Positions 16,685 through 18,581 of a stretch of 18,581 nucleotides of DNA are shown here, in pieces. Made by a program: the position numbers and the translations under genes. Position 1 is the first letter of the stretch, and every line of letters begins with the position of its first letter. This stretch comes from an uncultured Clostridium sp. GTDB taxonomy: Bacteria; Bacillota; Clostridia; TANB77; CAG-508. The notes under the pieces were generated by a model. That model saw only the letters and a list, made by a program, of their open reading frames with translations, was not told the DNA's origin and ran no database searches. The DNA lies in contig USMK01000030.1 of NCBI GenBank assembly GCA_900555835.1, positions 1-18,581 of the forward strand, in the 5' to 3' direction.

Positions 16685-17434
16685 ATGAAAGAAAATAGAG
16701 AAGAATTTTCAGATAAAGTAGAAGGAAGAAACAGTGTTTTAGAGCTTTTAAATTCTGAAAGAGATATAAACAAATTATATGTTCAAAAAGGAGAAAAACA
16801 TGGCTCTATAAATAAAATTGTTGCAATTGCAAAGGAAAAAAGAGTAATAATAGTAGAAATGGACAAAAACAAAATGGATGAAATGTCTGAAACACATAAC
16901 CATCAAGGTGTAATTGCACTTGTGCCACCATTTAATTATTGTGAAGTAGAAGATATTTTAGATTATGCTAAAAGCAGAAATGAAAAAGCATTTGTGCTAA
17001 TTTTAGATGGAATAGAAGATGTACACAATTTGGGCTCAATCATAAGAACTGCTGAAACAGCTGGGGTTCATGGAATAATAATTCCAAAAAGAAGAGCAGC
17101 ATCTGTAAATGCAACAGCCTGCAAGACATCTGCCGGAGCAGTTGAGTATATGAAAATTGCAAGAGTAAACAATTTAGCAGATACAATGAAAAAGTTAAAA
17201 GAAGAAGGATTATGGATAATCGGAACAGATATGGAAAATGCCACAGATTATAACAAGCAAGATTACACAGGAGATATTGCAATAGTAATAGGAAGTGAAG
17301 GGTTCGGAATGAGCAAAATAGTCAAAGATAATTGCGATTTCTTAGTAAAAATACCGATGAAAGGGAAAATAACATCTCTAAATGCTTCTGTCTCAGCCGG
17401 AATTGTAATATATGAGGCATTAAAGCAAAGATAA
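16685..17434 (+). CDS. rlmB: 23S rRNA (guanosine-2'-O)-methyltransferase RlmB/TrmH family
   Basis: 249 residues of SpoU/TrmH type. The N-terminal L30e-like substrate-binding domain starts VEGRNSVLELL. The SPOUT knot shows motif 1 DGIEDVHNLGSIIRTAETAG, motif 2 IAIVIGSEGFGM and motif 3 IPMKGKITSLNASVSAGIVIYE. By family it methylates the ribose of a guanosine in 23S rRNA (G2251 in E. coli), though paralogues act on tRNA. It starts two bases after lepA, with GAGGAG inside the lepA end, so the two are co-transcribed. No in-frame CGG. Confidence 0.93.
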   Translation: MKENREEFSDKVEGRNSVLELLNSERDINKLYVQKGEKHGSINKIVAIAKEKRVIIVEMDKNKMDEMSETHNHQGVIALVPPFNYCEVEDILDYAKSRNEKAFVLILDGIEDVHNLGSIIRTAETAGVHGIIIPKRRAASVNATACKTSAGAVEYMKIARVNNLADTMKKLKEEGLWIIGTDMENATDYNKQDYTGDIAIVIGSEGFGMSKIVKDNCDFLVKIPMKGKITSLNASVSAGIVIYEALKQR

Positions 17435-17437
17435 TTA

Positions 17438-17466
17438 TTGAAAATAGAAAAATATGGTGCTATAAT
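17438..17466 (+). promoter_or_regulatory. Strong extended -10 promoter of the metallopeptidase
   Basis: TTGAAA (17438-17443), 17 bases, perfect TATAAT (17461-17466) preceded by TGC, an extended -10 element. Confidence 0.75.
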
Positions 17467-17502
17467 AAAATTATAAACAATGTGTTTATAATTTTATTTT
17501 TT
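17467..17502 (+). terminator. Terminator of lepA-rlmB overlapping the next transcription start
   Basis: A 13-bp perfect stem AAAATTATAAACA / TGTTTATAATTTT with a three-base loop, followed by ATTTTTT. It lies directly after the -10 box and before AAGGAGGT, so the following gene's transcript would begin inside it. Confidence 0.75.
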
Positions 17503-17521
17503 AAGGAGGTAGAACAATATT

Positions 17522-18364
17522 ATGTTCGATCGGAATCATCCAATAGTGTTTATTTTCCTGGTGTTATGCTGCTTAGAAATTTTCTTAATTGCGAGGGAAG
17601 TGTATTCAGATCAGATCTGGAATACTGGTGGTAGATTAACCACCATGAATTCAGGCAAAATCAGTGGAATTGAGATAGGAGGGTATAATTCGAAATTTGT
17701 ATTAAAAGAGGTTCCTGAACAGGAGAAAAAAGAAATCAGAGAATTGGAATCCGAAACGCGAAGAATTTTAGGAATATCAGACGAGTTATATGCCGACATA
17801 GAAACACAACCTAAGGTTAAAATTTTCGAATATGAAAATAAAAATTGGCAATATTGGTTGTGTGAAAATTTACCATGTGGTTTCCAAACGTATGAAGGAA
17901 CACAAGGTGTTATCCTATTAGAGAAAAGCATCTTTGATAATCCTGAAAGAAGGAAACAAACATATGTACATGAATACATACATTTTCTTTCAAACCAAGG
18001 AACTGCACTGATGGTAAAAGAGGGTGGTTGTATAAATACCGCGTTAACAGAGGCATACACAGAAATGCTTTGCCAAAAAGTTTTAAAGGAACTTAATGTT
18101 AAGTATATCTTTAAAACACGGTATGAAAAAAACATTCCAATAGCGAGAAGGATGGAGACTGCTTCGAATGGAGTTACCACAAAAATCTTTTTTAGATTCT
18201 CAAAAGTCAATTTTTTAGCAGATTCTCTGCCTGAATACCGAGAGTTAGCTTGGCTAGCTAAACGGAGAGAAGATAGGGTGGGATATTATCCCAAAATGAT
18301 GCAAGACGAAAAAAGAATCAATGAAATATTAGATTCTTATGAGACTGAAACGATTTGGCAGTAA
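17522..18364 (+). CDS. Membrane-anchored HExxH zinc metallopeptidase, atypical codon use
   Basis: 280 residues. One N-terminal membrane segment (about 8-24) precedes an extracellular domain. HEYIH (150-154) with a nearby EAYTE (177-181) suggests a gluzincin-like zinc site, with E177 as possible third ligand. Family unknown beyond that; it may process peptides at the cell surface. AAGGAGGT lies 11 bases before the ATG, with a strong promoter upstream. It contains three in-frame CGG codons (residues 4, 200 and 248) and stays open through all of them, unlike every other gene in the window. If CGG shifted here, translation would stop after seven residues. This suggests recent horizontal acquisition, or that CGG can sometimes be read as a normal codon. 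Confidence 0.8.
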   Translation: MFDRNHPIVFIFLVLCCLEIFLIAREVYSDQIWNTGGRLTTMNSGKISGIEIGGYNSKFVLKEVPEQEKKEIRELESETRRILGISDELYADIETQPKVKIFEYENKNWQYWLCENLPCGFQTYEGTQGVILLEKSIFDNPERRKQTYVHEYIHFLSNQGTALMVKEGGCINTALTEAYTEMLCQKVLKELNVKYIFKTRYEKNIPIARRMETASNGVTTKIFFRFSKVNFLADSLPEYRELAWLAKRREDRVGYYPKMMQDEKRINEILDSYETETIWQ

Positions 18365-18377
18365 TTGGAGATTTTCT

Positions 18378-18419
18378 AAAAAAAGAAGAAAAGTTCAACT
18401 GAACTTTTCTTCTTTTTTC
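18378..18419 (+). terminator. Rho-independent terminator after the metallopeptidase
   Basis: Long perfect stem with core GAAGAAAAGTTC / GAACTTTTCTTC, flanked by A and T tracts that extend the pairing, directly after the stop codon. Confidence 0.88.
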
Positions 18420-18426
18420 TTTAATA

Positions 18427-18508
18427 GGGGACGTTTCCCAATGAAGCAAAATGCATCAAAAGGGACAGTCCCTTTTGATGCATTTTGACTCATTGGGGAC
18501 ATATCTTG
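18427..18508. repeat. Intergenic GGGGACGTTTCC-type repeat, copy 2, with a 41-base palindrome
   Basis: Begins GGGGACGTTTCC and ends CATTGGGGACATATCTTG, like copy 1. Its middle is a perfect palindrome with 20-base arms around a single A (18447-18487), centred on GGGACAGTCCC. It has the form of a miniature, hairpin-forming mobile repeat. Confidence 0.78.
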
Positions 18509-18581
18509 TGGCGTGTGAATGAGTTTGTGCTTGTCCGCGAAACAGTAAAATATAAAATTTAAAAAGTCTCCGTTTTCCAAG
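18509..18581. other. Right-edge stretch, unassigned
   Basis: The last 73 bases are open on the minus strand in more than one frame and could be the end of a gene lying outside the window, or a continuation of the repeat. There is too little sequence to decide. Confidence 0.3.

Noticed and set aside
18395..18580. Minus-strand ORF at the right edge
   Set aside because: It runs through the palindromic repeat and a terminator, so most of it is repeat sequence read as protein. A real gene end at the last 70 bases cannot be judged.
1..18581. tRNA, rRNA, SRP RNA or CRISPR array
   Set aside because: No cloverleaf, rRNA-like or regularly spaced repeat sequence was seen on either strand; in particular no tRNA-Gly or tRNA-Arg lies in the window to settle CGG decoding.

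Overview
The window comes from a low-GC Gram-positive bacterium, most likely an uncultured member of the Clostridia. The DNA is very AT-rich, Shine-Dalgarno sequences are strong (AGGAGG type), arginine is mostly AGA, and the gene cluster ylxM-ffh-rpsP-khpA-rimM-trmD-rplS is in the order typical of Firmicutes. No phage structural genes, CRISPR array, rRNA or tRNA is visible.

Layout. (1) 1-3395: an RCC1-repeat protein cut by the left edge, an Rpn/PD-(D/E)XK nuclease gene behind a long untranslated stretch, and a membrane-anchored secreted protein of unknown function. (2) 3481-7534: the SRP and ribosome-maturation operon, ending at a bidirectional terminator. (3) 7541-8425, minus strand: an RluA-family pseudouridine synthase with a near-leaderless promoter. 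(4) 8451-9602: a BRO-N protein gene bounded by a perfect 38-bp direct repeat. (5) 9647-12268: a nitrate/sulfonate/thiamine-precursor type ABC importer (ATPase, permease, binding protein). (6) 12404-14726, minus: mutS2. (7) 14870-17434: lepA and rlmB. (8) 17522-18364: a membrane-anchored HExxH metallopeptidase with different codon use. Two copies of an intergenic repeat (GGGGACGTTTCC... CATTGGGGACAYATCTTG) lie after mutS2 and near the right edge.

The main discovery candidate concerns decoding. Five otherwise normal genes (the Rpn nuclease, trmD, the ABC permease, mutS2 and lepA) appear frameshifted, with six shifts in total. All six are +1, and all six fall exactly on an in-frame CGG codon. 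If the C is skipped, or CGGN is read as a four-base codon, each site gives glycine. In trmD, the permease, mutS2 and lepA this is a family-typical glycine and the expected C-terminal sequence follows. I scanned every CGG in both orientations. In about 5,270 codons of the other genes there is no in-frame CGG that is not a shift site; all remaining CGG trinucleotides are out of frame. The only gene with ordinary in-frame CGG (three) is the atypical metallopeptidase at the right edge, which suggests recent acquisition. The pattern resembles the mitochondrial +1 reading of AGG and CCC in Perkinsus and suggests that CGGN acts as a glycine quadruplet, or obligatory +1 frameshift signal, in this bacterium. 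A systematic sequencing artefact is the main alternative and must be excluded.
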